The translations under genes and the position numbers were made by a program. Under the pieces are notes generated by a model. That model saw nothing but the letters and a program-made list of their open reading frames with translations. It made no database searches and was not told where the DNA came from. Below, piece after piece: positions 7,910 through 15,710 of a DNA stretch of 18,899 nucleotides; positions within the stretch are counted from its first letter, which is position 1, and every line of letters starts with the position of its first letter. The DNA is from Acidimicrobiaceae bacterium (lineage in GTDB: Bacteria; Actinomycetota; Acidimicrobiia; Acidimicrobiales; MedAcidi-G1): contig DPMC01000082.1 of assembly GCA_003541675.1 (NCBI GenBank), positions 1-18,899 of the forward strand, in the 5' to 3' direction.

Positions 7910-8412
7910 CGACCAGCACCGGCGACCGTCACCCGACGACTGGGCGGCACCATGGCCAGATGGCAGAGGGCCACGGCCACGGCATCGGCGGCGTCGACCG
8001 GGCGCAACGGTGTGGTCAAGCCGAGTTGGCCCCGGACCATCTGTTCCATCTGGTCTTTGTCGGCGGCGCCCCAGCCGGCCACTGCGTCCTTCACCTCGTT
8101 CGGCGAATAGAGCGTCACCGGACAACCGGCGGTCGCCGCGGCAGCCATGGCGACTCCCGAGGCCTGTCCCGTCTGCATGGCGGTACGGACGTTGACTTGG
8201 AAGAGGACCCGCTCGACGGCCACCTCGTCGGGTCGGTACTCGTCGATCAGTGCCGCCACCTCGCGATGAAGCTCGGCCAGACGAACTGCCGTGTCGGCCC
8301 CCGGGTCGGTCCGGATCACTCCGGCGGCCACGGCTTCGAGGCGACGCCCGGTGCGCGACACGACGCCGTAGCCACAACGGGTCAGACCCGGGTCAACCCC
8401 CAGAACGAACAT
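7906..8412 (-). CDS. ruvC: Holliday junction resolvase RuvC
   Basis: 168 aa endonuclease that cuts Holliday junctions symmetrically with RuvAB. The four RNase H-fold acidic residues are in place: Asp7 (LGVDPGLTRCGYGV), Glu67 (VAVERVLF), and Asp140 and Asp143 (DAADAVAVALCH). VNVRTAMQTGQASGV (73-87) and SPNEVKDAVAGWG (103-115) match the DNA-binding region. The length is close to the typical 160-190. ATG start at 8410-8412. It is separated from yebC by 57 bases and overlaps ruvA. Confidence 0.97.
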   Translation of the reverse strand: MFVLGVDPGLTRCGYGVVSRTGRRLEAVAAGVIRTDPGADTAVRLAELHREVAALIDEYRPDEVAVERVLFQVNVRTAMQTGQASGVAMAAAATAGCPVTLYSPNEVKDAVAGWGAADKDQMEQMVRGQLGLTTPLRPVDAADAVAVALCHLAMVPPSRRVTVAGAGR

Positions 8413-8469
8413 GTGTACGACTCTAGCGGTGGCCGCCCCGACGACCGGTGCATCCCTTCCGCCGGCCGG

Positions 8470-9219
8470 TCAGTCGTCGAGTTCCTCGAGGATCTCGGCG
8501 GAGATGTCGAAGTTGGCGTGCACGTCCTGGACGTCGTCGTTGTCATCCAGAAGGTCCATGACCCGGAGCACAGCCCTGGCCTGGTCGACGGAATCCAGGG
8601 CCACTGACGTGGTGGCCAGCATCGCCACGTCGGCGTTCAGGAACGGCACCTCGGCTGCCTCGAGGGCGTCACGGACAGATGGGAGGTCGGTGGCCTCGCA
8701 CGTCAAGCGCCAGGTCCCGTCATCGTCGATCAGGTCCTCGGCTCCGGCATCCAGCGCGGCGACCATGATTTCGTCCTCGTCGACTGAGCCGGCCAGCAGG
8801 ACCACCCCCTTGCGATCGAACTGCCAGGCCACCGATCCGGGCTCGGCCAGCGAACCACCGTTCTTGGTCAGGAGGGAACGAACCTCCGAGCCGGTCCGGT
8901 TCCGGTTGTCGGTCAGGGTCTCCACGTAGAGCGCTACACCGTGGGGGGCGTACCCCTCGTAGGTGATGGTCTCGTAGTCGACTCCTTCAAGTTCACCGGT
9001 ACCGCGCTTGACGGCCCGTTCGATGGTGTCGAGCGGCACCGATGCGTCACGAGCCTTCTGGAACATGGTCCGCAGCGTCGGGTTGGAGTCCGGGTCGCCT
9101 CCGCCTTGGCGGGCCGACACCTCGACCTGCTTGATGAGCTTGGCGAAGAGCTTGCCGCGCTTGGCGTCCGCAGCGCCCTTCTTGTGCTTGATGGTCGCCC
9201 ACTTGGAATGGCCCGACAT
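8470..9219 (-). CDS. YebC/PmpR family protein (DUF28)
   Basis: 249 aa. The start MSGHSKWATIKHKKGAADAK is the family hallmark. Further matches are LFAKLIKQVEVSARQGGGDPDSNP (24-47), RAVKRGTGELEGVDYE (68-83), YEGYAPHGVALYVETLTDNRNRT (87-109), and NGGSLAEPGSVAWQFDRKGV (119-138). Members have been described as transcriptional regulators (PmpR-type) or as translation factors that relieve ribosome stalling (YebC-type); the sequence alone does not decide. The C-terminus is strongly acidic. The ATG (9217-9219) has GGAGGG four bases upstream. It sits beside ruvC as in many bacteria. Confidence 0.95.
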   Translation of the reverse strand: MSGHSKWATIKHKKGAADAKRGKLFAKLIKQVEVSARQGGGDPDSNPTLRTMFQKARDASVPLDTIERAVKRGTGELEGVDYETITYEGYAPHGVALYVETLTDNRNRTGSEVRSLLTKNGGSLAEPGSVAWQFDRKGVVLLAGSVDEDEIMVAALDAGAEDLIDDDGTWRLTCEATDLPSVRDALEAAEVPFLNADVAMLATTSVALDSVDQARAVLRVMDLLDDNDDVQDVHANFDISAEILEELDD

Positions 9220-9223
9220 GTCG

Positions 9224-9229
9224 CCCTCC
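9224..9229 (-). promoter_or_regulatory. Ribosome binding site of yebC
   Basis: GGAGGG on the minus strand, four bases before the ATG. Confidence 0.65.
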
Positions 9230-9281
9230 GTCTCGTCTCGTCTACTTGTTGCAACCAGGCGGTTCGTCCACCAGTGGCTGG

Positions 9282-9857
9282 TCAGGCGGCGAACGCCATG
9301 TCCAGGAACTTCCCGTGGATCCGTCCGTCTCCGGACATCTCAGGATGGAAGGATGTCACCACGACCGAACCCTGGCTGCATAACACGGGTCGACCGTCCA
9401 CGGAGGCCAGCACCTCGACACCATTGCCCACCCGGTCGACCACCGGGGCCCGAATGAACACCCCGTGGAAGGGCTCGTCCAGACCGGTCACGTCCAGGTC
9501 GGATTCGAAGGAGTCCACCTGTCTGCCGTAGCCGTTGCGTCGGACGTCGATGTCGATCGCCGCGAACGACCGTTGGTCCGGACGACCATCGGCCACGTGA
9601 CTGGCCAGCAGGATCATCCCGGCGCAGGTACCCAGGACCGGCATCCCTCCGTCGATCCGCTCGGCCACCGCTGTTCGCAGGCCCGACGAGTCGAGCAGCA
9701 TCGACATGGTCGTGGACTCGCCTCCCGGCAGCACCAGGGCATCCACGGCGGACAGTTCTCCCACGGTTCGTACCTCAGTGGCCGCAGCGCCCAGGTCGTC
9801 CAGCGCCTGGATGTGACGTACGAATGCCCCCTGGAGGGCCAGGACCCCGACCTTCAT
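9282..9857 (-). CDS. pdxT: Pyridoxal 5'-phosphate synthase glutaminase subunit PdxT
   Basis: 191 aa class I glutamine amidotransferase that supplies ammonia to PdxS for PLP synthesis. It starts MKVGVLALQGAFVRHIQAL, the family N-terminus. LVLPGGESTTMSMLL (41-55) gives the oxyanion and glutamine-binding motif, and the triad is Cys78 (GTCAGM), His171 and Glu173 (FHPE). RNGYGRQVDSFE (107-118) and FHGVFIRAP (130-138) are also typical. ATG at 9855-9857. A longer frame to 10145 overlaps pdxS and is not supported. It follows pdxS by 46 bases and probably shares its mRNA. Confidence 0.97.
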   Translation of the reverse strand: MKVGVLALQGAFVRHIQALDDLGAAATEVRTVGELSAVDALVLPGGESTTMSMLLDSSGLRTAVAERIDGGMPVLGTCAGMILLASHVADGRPDQRSFAAIDIDVRRNGYGRQVDSFESDLDVTGLDEPFHGVFIRAPVVDRVGNGVEVLASVDGRPVLCSQGSVVVTSFHPEMSGDGRIHGKFLDMAFAA

Positions 9858-9903
9858 CGCCCGATTTTCACGGGAAGGTGTGTGGCCATGGGTGACCGGT
9901 CGA

Positions 9904-10794
9904 CTACCAGCCGCGATCAGCCAGGCGGGTTTCCAGCTGGCCGATCTCCAGACCCGGCATGGCGCTCCCAAGGCCTCGGCTGACCTTGGCCAACATGGTC
10001 GGATCCTCAAAGTTGGTGGCCGCCTCGACAATGGCCCGGGCACGGGGCGCCGGATCGTCGCTCTTGAAGATGCCCGAGCCCACGAAGACGGACTGGGCAC
10101 CCAGCTGCATGACCAATGCTGCGTCGGCCGGCGTGGCGATGCCACCGGCGCAGAACATGGGGACCGGCAGGACGCCGGTCTCGGCGATCTCTTGCACCAG
10201 GGGCAACGGGGCCTGTAGGCGCTTGGCCCAGTCGAACAGTTCGGCCTGGTCGGCCTGGGTGATCCGACGCATGTCGCCGAGGATCGACCGGAGGTGGCGG
10301 ACCGCCTCGACGATGTTGCCGGTACCCGCCTCGCCCTTGGACCGGATCAGGCAGGCGCCCTCGGAGATCCGTCGCAGCGCCTCACCGAGGTTGGTCGCCC
10401 CGCATACGAACGGCACGTCGAAGGCCCACTTGTCAATGTGGTGGGCCTCGTCAGCCGGCGTGAGGACCTCACTCTCGTCGACGTAGTCCACGCCGAGCGC
10501 CTGGAGGATCTGTGCTTCGGCGAAGTGGCCGATGCGGGCCTTGGCCATCACCGGGATGGTCACGACCTCCTGGATGCCCTCGATCATCTCCGGATCAGAC
10601 ATGCGGGCAACACCGCCGTCCCGGCGGATGTCGGACGGCACTCGCTCGAGCGCCATCACCGCGACCGCTCCGGCATCCTCGGCGATCTTGGCCTGGGCGG
10701 GGTCGACCACGTCCATGATCACGCCGCCCTTGAGCATCTCGGCTAGTCCGCGCTTCACCAACTGGGTTCCGGTCGACCGGGTCACGTCACTCAT
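9904..10794 (-). CDS. pdxS: Pyridoxal 5'-phosphate synthase subunit PdxS
   Basis: 296 aa TIM-barrel enzyme that makes PLP from ribose 5-phosphate, glyceraldehyde 3-phosphate and PdxT-derived ammonia (the DXP-independent route). The catalytic residues are visible: Asp28 (GGVIMDVV), Lys85 ([10 protein letters not shown]) and Lys153 ([10 protein letters not shown]), each four positions after its Bacillus counterpart. [17 protein letters not shown] (52-68) and [20 protein letters not shown] are standard. The C-terminus ends [19 protein letters not shown] at 10792-10794, 59 bases after the DUF3048 gene; no strong Shine-Dalgarno sequence. The pdxS-pdxT-yebC order also appears in other actinobacteria. 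Confidence 0.98.
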   Translation of the reverse strand: MSDVTRSTGTQLVKRGLAEMLKGGVIMDVVDPAQAKIAEDAGAVAVMALERVPSDIRRDGGVARMSDPEMIEGIQEVVTIPVMAKARIGHFAEAQILQALGVDYVDESEVLTPADEAHHIDKWAFDVPFVCGATNLGEALRRISEGACLIRSKGEAGTGNIVEAVRHLRSILGDMRRITQADQAELFDWAKRLQAPLPLVQEIAETGVLPVPMFCAGGIATPADAALVMQLGAQSVFVGSGIFKSDDPAPRARAIVEAATNFEDPTMLAKVSRGLGSAMPGLEIGQLETRLADRGW

Positions 10795-10853
10795 GACGCG
10801 GAGTCTAGGAAGGGTGGGTCGACGAGCGGGTATCGGAATCGTTTTCGGAGCGG

Positions 10854-12080
10854 TCAGCCGGCAAGTTCGGCAATGCGCTCCGGATCCAGCAGGATGCCCT
10901 CGCCCAGTCGGGCCAGTGCCACCCAGGTGCGACCCGTTCGCAGATTCACCCGGTCGCCGGTGTCATCGTCGGCCAGGGACCACCGGTCGGCGATAAACGG
11001 TCGACTCCACGTCACGCCGGTGATGGTGCCGTCCCGCAGCAACCAGCCGTCGCCGGATCCGGTCGTAATGGACTGCGGCGACTCCAGATCGGCATCTGAC
11101 GTCCGGTAGTCCACGTAGAGGACGAGCACGTTGTCGGCGGCCAACTGCACGCCAGTCTCGTCGAGCAGTGGCACTCCGCGGTGGAATCGCAGCCAGCGGG
11201 CGGTGGCGTGATCCCAGACCCAGTCGATCTCACGTCGGGGCGTTCGCCATCCGATGCCCTTGGTGGTCACCGCGGAGGACGGCAAAGGGCCGAAATCGAA
11301 CAGGGCGTCGGGTGCGCCACCAGGGGCCGAAGCCACCAGCGCCGCAGCGTCTAGGAACCCGTTGTAGGGGGCTTCGCCCCGGGCCTCGTCACGGAAGAAG
11401 AACGCCTGACCCTCACCGTTGGTGCTCACGGGAACGAACGTGCCCTGACGTTCCGCCTCGGCGACCTCGTCGCCTACGCCCTGGTTGCTGCCCCAGTAGG
11501 CGAAGACTGGGCGGTTCAGGTTGCCGATCAGGTCGATGTCGCTAGATCGGGCCGACCGGACCAGTCCCACGGTGAGCGGGACCTCGCTCTGGAAGATGGC
11601 CAGGAAGCGCGTCACCCCGTTCTCGATGTGCGTTTCGTAGACCACGTCGGCGGACTGGATGCCTATCTGCGGCAACGACTTGGTGTCGTTGTTGCCGATC
11701 TTGACGGCCAACGCCGGGCGGTCGGCCACCCCGTCGACGGCTGGCAGGCCGGTGAGCGGATGGGTCGCACCGGTCCAACCCGTGATGATCGTGGTGGTCG
11801 GCATTCCGGTCGTGGTGGTCGGCATGGCATCGCCACCCGACTCCTCCTCGGCAGCGGCACCATCGGTGGCCGTATCGGGGGCGGTAGCGGACGTGTCATC
11901 GGGGGCGACAGCAGTGGACCCGATGGTGCCCAGCGTGGGCGCCGGGGCGTTCGCTTCACCCCCGAATCCGCAACCGGCGGCGCCCAGCAGTCCAAGTAGC
12001 AGGCCGACCCGGAGGAGAGGCGATCCCAACCGCATCGTGACCACGCCGGGTCGCGGCGTGGCGACGCCTCGTAGGAGCAT
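10854..12080 (-). CDS. DUF3048 domain-containing putative lipoprotein (YerB-like)
   Basis: 408 aa from the ATG at 12080; a GTG at 12083 or an ATG at 12035 are alternatives. From 12035 the signal peptide is compact: [22 protein letters not shown], with the lipobox Cys at residue 22, suggesting membrane anchoring outside the cell. A Thr/Ala/Pro-rich, low-complexity linker of about 70 residues follows. The DUF3048 N-terminal domain is recognisable from [45 protein letters not shown] and [16 protein letters not shown] second domain includes [12 protein letters not shown] and the terminal GRTWVALAR region. The family function is unknown; B. subtilis YerB is a homologue. The start overlaps the stop of the upstream M48-like gene (GTGATG), implying coupled expression. 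Confidence 0.88.
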   Translation of the reverse strand: MLLRGVATPRPGVVTMRLGSPLLRVGLLLGLLGAAGCGFGGEANAPAPTLGTIGSTAVAPDDTSATAPDTATDGAAAEEESGGDAMPTTTTGMPTTTIITGWTGATHPLTGLPAVDGVADRPALAVKIGNNDTKSLPQIGIQSADVVYETHIENGVTRFLAIFQSEVPLTVGLVRSARSSDIDLIGNLNRPVFAYWGSNQGVGDEVAEAERQGTFVPVSTNGEGQAFFFRDEARGEAPYNGFLDAAALVASAPGGAPDALFDFGPLPSSAVTTKGIGWRTPRREIDWVWDHATARWLRFHRGVPLLDETGVQLAADNVLVLYVDYRTSDADLESPQSITTGSGDGWLLRDGTITGVTWSRPFIADRWSLADDDTGDRVNLRTGRTWVALARLGEGILLDPERIAELAG

Positions 12081-12856
12081 CACCGCTCAGCCAACGCGGC
12101 GATTCGCACGTCGACCGCCGGATGGTCCGCGGTGGCCACGTCGGTCCGGCCGTCGGGTTGCAGCAGCCACAACCGGGCCGTCGACGCCGGCGCATCGACC
12201 GCCGCACCGAGGTCGGACAGCCCTCGGAGCGCCTCTTGCATGCCCGGCGGGAAACGGGTCAGGTCGGCGCCATCGAAGTCCGTTTGGACCATGCGGTCGG
12301 GGCCGTCGGCCGTCGAGCGTCCGAACCCGCCCATACCCCGGCCCACGAAGGAGAACCGGCCGAGTGCGACTGTCGTGGTCTCACCACGAAGTTCGTCAGC
12401 GGCGCACCGCGCCAGCAGGTGGGCGACCAGGGCTTCGAGTTCGACGAGGGTGAGGCGATCGGCTGCACCGGTGGTCAGGACGATCGATGCACCTTCCCTC
12501 CCGGCCATGGCCAGTGCATTTCCTGCCGGCGAATCCAGGACGAAGACGTCTGGGCGTTCGATCCCGTGGGTCAGACAGAGACCGTCAACGGTGTTGTGCA
12601 GTCGGGGGAACTCACCGGCATGGGCCGTCCGGGCACCGATGGTGCGTCGGAGCATGCCCTCGGCCCGTCGAGTCACCATCACCGTGATGCCTGTCCCAAC
12701 GAGGACGCCGATCACGGCGGCGACGGGCAGCGGGAGGCCGATCAGGGCGACCACGACCATCAGGCAGAGGCTGACGAGCAGGGCGGGCACGAGGATCGGG
12801 TGGCGTAGCAGCGACATGGGCGAACGGTGGCTTCGATTGGTTCGGGGGCGGGACAT
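12080..12856 (-). CDS. HtpX/M48-like membrane protein without the zinc-protease motif (pseudo-protease)
   Basis: 258 aa. Two N-terminal helices (about 20-40 and 43-61) are followed by a domain laid out like HtpX/M48 peptidases: FPRLHNTVDGLCLTHGIERPDVFVLDSPAGNALA (83-116), SIVLTTGAADRLTLVELEALVAH (124-146), LTRFPPGMQEALRGL (199-213) and C-terminal DHPAVDVRIAAL (244-255). Where active members have AHELSH, this protein has AHLLAR (145-150), so the catalytic Glu and the second His are missing. The downstream zinc-ligand Glu (REY-AD motif) also appears replaced (RMVQTD, 188-193). It is therefore probably a non-catalytic relative. ATG at 12854-12856, with an in-frame TAG shortly upstream; ATG at 12817 is an alternative. 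It lies between pimA and the DUF3048 gene and overlaps the latter. Family assignment rests on motif layout only. Confidence 0.75.
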   Translation of the reverse strand: MSRPRTNRSHRSPMSLLRHPILVPALLVSLCLMVVVALIGLPLPVAAVIGVLVGTGITVMVTRRAEGMLRRTIGARTAHAGEFPRLHNTVDGLCLTHGIERPDVFVLDSPAGNALAMAGREGASIVLTTGAADRLTLVELEALVAHLLARCAADELRGETTTVALGRFSFVGRGMGGFGRSTADGPDRMVQTDFDGADLTRFPPGMQEALRGLSDLGAAVDAPASTARLWLLQPDGRTDVATADHPAVDVRIAALAER

Positions 12857-12920
12857 GTTGTTCAGGAACTGATGGCCGGACTAGCGAAGGTCAACACGGA
12901 CCAGATGGCCGACCCGCATG

Positions 12921-13994
12921 TTACGCGCCGGACACCGAGGAATAGGCCTCTAGGTACTTGTCGGCCAGCCGATGCATCGAGAATTCCTCTGCTCGCTCCC
13001 GCCCGCTGACCACCAACCGGGTGGCGAGGGCCGGTTCCGCGAGGACCTTGGCGATGGCCGCGCCGAGCGCCTCGGCATCGCCTGCGGGGACTAGCAGCGC
13101 ATCGTCACCACCACGCGCCACCTTGGCGTAGCCCGGGATGTCGCTGGCTACCACCGGGGTCTCACATGCCATCCCCTCGAGCAGCACCACGCCGAACGAT
13201 TCGCCACGCAGCGACGGCGCGCAGAAGACGTCCGCGCCGCGGATCCTCGCCGTTCGCTCTTCGTCGGAGATTCGGCCCAGCCACTGGACCCGGGCGTCGC
13301 CGGCCACCCGGGCTCGGAGCTCGTCGGTATCGGGGCCGTCGCCGGCCACCCAGAGGCGAACGTCGGCGCCTAGACCGGCCATGGCGTCCAGCAGTACCGC
13401 CAGGCCCTTGCGGGGCTCGTGACGTCCGATGAAGAAGACGGTAGGGCCTTCGGTGGGCCACGGAGCGACCTCCCGGCTCCGACGGACCTCCACCCCGTTG
13501 AACAGGACCTCGTAATCCCCGCCCAGTGAGTCCCGAGCCATGGCGGCCGCATCATCAGACACGGCGAACACCCGGTCCATTCGCCTGCTGAGCCAACGGA
13601 CAGGGCGGTTCAGGAGGTCGTAGGCGAGGCTCCCGCCTGCGGCGTGGAATGTCCCCACCATGGGCGACTGGGCCAGAAAGAGGGCCGTGGTGGTCGGCCC
13701 GGGGGCCAACGGCTCGTGCAGGTGGAGCACGTCGAATTCCTCATCACGCAGCGCCCGGATGGTGCGAAGCGCACACGACACGTCGGGGGCGATGGGAGCC
13801 ATCGAGCCGTTGGCCGCCGTGGGAAGGCTGTCTCCCAGCGGGGTGACACCGGCGTCGGGCGGCGGACCGTCGCAGGGGCCCAGCACACGGGTGGGATGGC
13901 CTGCGGCCCGCAGCACCCGGGCCAGACCCAGGACCTGCCCCTGGACTCCCCCGGGCACCGTCAGGCTGTACGGGCAGATCAGGCCGATTCGCAT
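12921..13994 (-). CDS. pimA: GT4 glycosyltransferase, probable phosphatidylinositol alpha-mannosyltransferase PimA
   Basis: 357 aa. PimA adds the first mannose from GDP-mannose to phosphatidylinositol at the cytoplasmic face of the membrane. The N-terminus MRIGLICPYSLTVPGGVQGQ closely follows the mycobacterial enzyme. LHLHEPLAPG (90-99), GTFHAAGG (114-121) and the C-terminal Rossmann motifs GRHEPRKGLAVLLDAM (190-205) and SLRGESFGVVLLEGMA (261-276) are present. The last carries the GT4 E-x7-E pair, Glu265 and Glu273. The ATG (13992-13994) is decided by a perfect AGGAGG seven bases upstream. The frame opens earlier (to 14042) inside the acyltransferase gene. Directly following PIP synthase and a PatA-like acyltransferase strongly supports PimA rather than another GT4 enzyme. 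Confidence 0.9.
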   Translation of the reverse strand: MRIGLICPYSLTVPGGVQGQVLGLARVLRAAGHPTRVLGPCDGPPPDAGVTPLGDSLPTAANGSMAPIAPDVSCALRTIRALRDEEFDVLHLHEPLAPGPTTTALFLAQSPMVGTFHAAGGSLAYDLLNRPVRWLSRRMDRVFAVSDDAAAMARDSLGGDYEVLFNGVEVRRSREVAPWPTEGPTVFFIGRHEPRKGLAVLLDAMAGLGADVRLWVAGDGPDTDELRARVAGDARVQWLGRISDEERTARIRGADVFCAPSLRGESFGVVLLEGMACETPVVASDIPGYAKVARGGDDALLVPAGDAEALGAAIAKVLAEPALATRLVVSGRERAEEFSMHRLADKYLEAYSSVSGA

Positions 13995-14878
13995 GCCGAA
14001 TCCTCCTGATCTGACGGCCAGTTGGGTTGCAGGAGGTGCCACTGCTCGGGCTCGGCGGCGATCAGTACCTCCAGTTCGGCGGCCAGCGCCCGGGTCACCC
14101 GGGCCACATCGTCACGTAGCCGACCTTCGCGTTGGGCCGCTACCGGTGGGCGAACCACGCCGTGGCAGCCGCCCGGGTGGTCGTAGATGGCAATGGGCAA
14201 CAGGACGGCCCCGGTACGCAGCGCCAGGGTGGCCGGACCGGCGGGCAGCATCGTGACCTCGCCGAAGAACTCGACCGCCACGCCCGAGCCACCGACATGC
14301 CGGTCACTGGGCAGGCACACCGCCCGGTTCTCGCGGAGCATGGCCATGGTCTCGGTGCCGGCACCCGGGCCGAGGCCCACCACCTTCATCCCAAGGGACG
14401 CCCGGAAGCTCCGGTACCAGTCGAAGAGCTCCGGTGGCTCGAGCGACTCGACCACGCACCCCACGGGAACGCCGTGGTGGAGGGTCAACCAGTGGGCAGC
14501 CCACTCCCAGCTGCCGAGGTGTGGCATGGCCATGATGACGCCGTTACCGGCCTCGAGCCCCTCGGCGATCCGCTCGTAGCCCTCCTCGGTGAAGCCGGAC
14601 ACAATCTCCTCGGCGCTCATTGACGGCAGCCGGAAACTCTGGAGGTAGTAGTCGGCGTACGAGGCGAACACCAGGTCCACTGATCGCCGCAGTTGGCGGC
14701 CGGTCAGTTCCGGCCCACGAACCCGACGCAGGTTGCGTTCAACGAGTCGACGACGATCGCTGTCGAGGTAGCCGGCGATACGACCCACCGTCCGGGCAAC
14801 GGGCAACGAGATGGCCGGGGGGACCACGCGCGCGACCACCGAGGCAAGTCGGAAGGCATTGACGATTCCCCGGGTCAT
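13979..14878 (-). CDS. LpxL/HtrB-family acyltransferase, probable phosphatidylinositol mannoside acyltransferase (PatA-like)
   Basis: 299 aa from the ATG at 14878; a TTG at 14884 is also possible. In mycobacteria the enzyme at this locus acylates the mannose of PIM1/PIM2 at the cytoplasmic membrane. The HxxxxE catalytic motif is HLGSWE (His120, Glu125). CLPSDRHVGGSGVAVEFFGE (188-207) and LPAGPATLALRTGA (211-224) match the family, and EPEQWHLLQPNW (276-287) is the usual C-terminal signature. There is a hydrophobic, basic N-terminus but no clear transmembrane helix. The gene follows pgsA by 22 bases and overlaps pimA by 16 bases, the same gene order as in Mycobacterium. Family is secure; substrate comes from context. 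Confidence 0.9.
   Translation of the reverse strand: MTRGIVNAFRLASVVARVVPPAISLPVARTVGRIAGYLDSDRRRLVERNLRRVRGPELTGRQLRRSVDLVFASYADYYLQSFRLPSMSAEEIVSGFTEEGYERIAEGLEAGNGVIMAMPHLGSWEWAAHWLTLHHGVPVGCVVESLEPPELFDWYRSFRASLGMKVVGLGPGAGTETMAMLRENRAVCLPSDRHVGGSGVAVEFFGEVTMLPAGPATLALRTGAVLLPIAIYDHPGGCHGVVRPPVAAQREGRLRDDVARVTRALAAELEVLIAAEPEQWHLLQPNWPSDQEDSACESA
14002..14007 (-). promoter_or_regulatory. Ribosome binding site of pimA
   Basis: AGGAGG on the minus strand, seven bases before the pimA ATG and inside the acyltransferase gene. It is the clearest Shine-Dalgarno sequence in the window and fixes the pimA start. Confidence 0.8.
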
Positions 14879-14900
14879 GAGCAACCGGAAGGTGGAGGCG

Positions 14901-15581
14901 TCAGTGGCGATTCGGCCGAGTGGGGGCGCCGTGACGTCGACGACGCTCCATCCGCAGCTGCCGGCGCCGGCCGGGCCGACCGCCTGCCGGGAGTTCCCGG
15001 TCTGCGGTGGCCTGACGCCACACCTTCACGAACCGCTGCACCGCGGTAACCAGGCTGAGCGCCAGCATCACCCAGAGCACGGGAACGAGGATCTCGAAGA
15101 AGAGCAGACCGAAGGCCAAGACGATGAACCGCTCGGCGCGCTCCATGAGCCCGCCCTTGGCGTCGTAGCCCAGCGACTCGGCCTTGGCTCGCTGGTAGGA
15201 GATGAACATGGCCGTGGCCATGATGGCCACCGGCAACATCATCATCCGGTCGGTGCGAACGGTGGCCAGATGCCACGCCACACCACCGAAGAGGAGGGCG
15301 TCGGTGAGCCGGTCGGCCACGGAATCGAAGTAGGCGCCGCGGGATGACGCCGTTCCTGCGGCCTTGGCCACTGCCCCATCGAGTGCATCGGGCACCCCGG
15401 TCAGCACCAGCAGCATGAATCCGAGACGCAAGTTGCCCATGCCAATGGCCACCGAGGCCCCGGACGCCATGAGGATGCCGATGACCGTGACGACGTCCGC
15501 TGAGATCCCGGCCCGTTGCAGGCTCTGACCAATGGGCGTGAGACCGCGATCCACCACGGTGCGCCAATTGCCGTCCAGCAT
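14901..15581 (-). CDS. pgsA: CDP-alcohol phosphatidyltransferase, probable phosphatidylinositol phosphate synthase
   Basis: 226 aa integral membrane enzyme that likely joins CDP-diacylglycerol and inositol 1-phosphate to give PIP, the precursor of PI and PIMs. The CDP-AP signature is present: Asp65, Asp68, Gly69, Ala72, then Gly82, Asp86 and Asp90. The usual Arg of the DGxxAR part is Lys73. The SYQRAKAESLGYDAKGG and MERAERF stretches (128-152) resemble actinobacterial PIP synthases. About five or six helices lie between residues 30 and 182, followed by a very basic tail (GRRRQLRMERRRRH). ATG at 15579-15581 with AGGAG eight bases upstream. Context with the acyltransferase and pimA favours PIP synthase over PG-phosphate synthase. 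Confidence 0.9.
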   Translation of the reverse strand: MLDGNWRTVVDRGLTPIGQSLQRAGISADVVTVIGILMASGASVAIGMGNLRLGFMLLVLTGVPDALDGAVAKAAGTASSRGAYFDSVADRLTDALLFGGVAWHLATVRTDRMMMLPVAIMATAMFISYQRAKAESLGYDAKGGLMERAERFIVLAFGLLFFEILVPVLWVMLALSLVTAVQRFVKVWRQATADRELPAGGRPGRRRQLRMERRRRHGAPTRPNRH

Positions 15582-15589
15582 GATGGTTG

Positions 15590-15594
15590 CTCCT
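15590..15594 (-). promoter_or_regulatory. Ribosome binding site of pgsA
   Basis: AGGAG on the minus strand, eight bases before the ATG. A 6-base stem hairpin ends three bases upstream of it. Confidence 0.65.
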
Positions 15595-15597
15595 GTT

Positions 15598-15629
15598 GGA
15601 CCCGGCGGGTCCCAGACCTCGAGAGGTTA
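15598..15629 (-). promoter_or_regulatory. Dyads and -10-like box in front of pgsA
   Basis: GGACCC/GGGTCC forms a perfect hairpin with a 3-base loop (15598-15612). Immediately upstream is a second dyad, ACCTC/GAGGT with a 2-base centre (15616-15627), overlapping a TAACCT hexamer (15624-15629 on the minus strand) that fits the actinobacterial TANNNT -10 box. There is no good -35 element. It may be a promoter with an operator for the PIM genes; the evidence is suggestive only. Confidence 0.25.
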
Positions 15630-15710
15630 CCGGAGTCACGGTCGACCCTCGGGGTACCGGCGGGCTTCCGGGCATGACGGATCGGCCACCACGTCAGGTT
15701 CGGTGCCGGG

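Noticed and set aside
7910..8377. Long upstream extension of the ruvA frame
   Set aside because: It is the out-of-frame shadow of ruvC. The RuvA family start MIGSLRG fits the ATG at 7909.
12080..12856. Calling the M48-like gene a pseudogene
   Set aside because: The frame is intact, is coupled to its neighbour, and retains domain-wide similarity. Only the catalytic residues differ, which fits a pseudoenzyme rather than decay.
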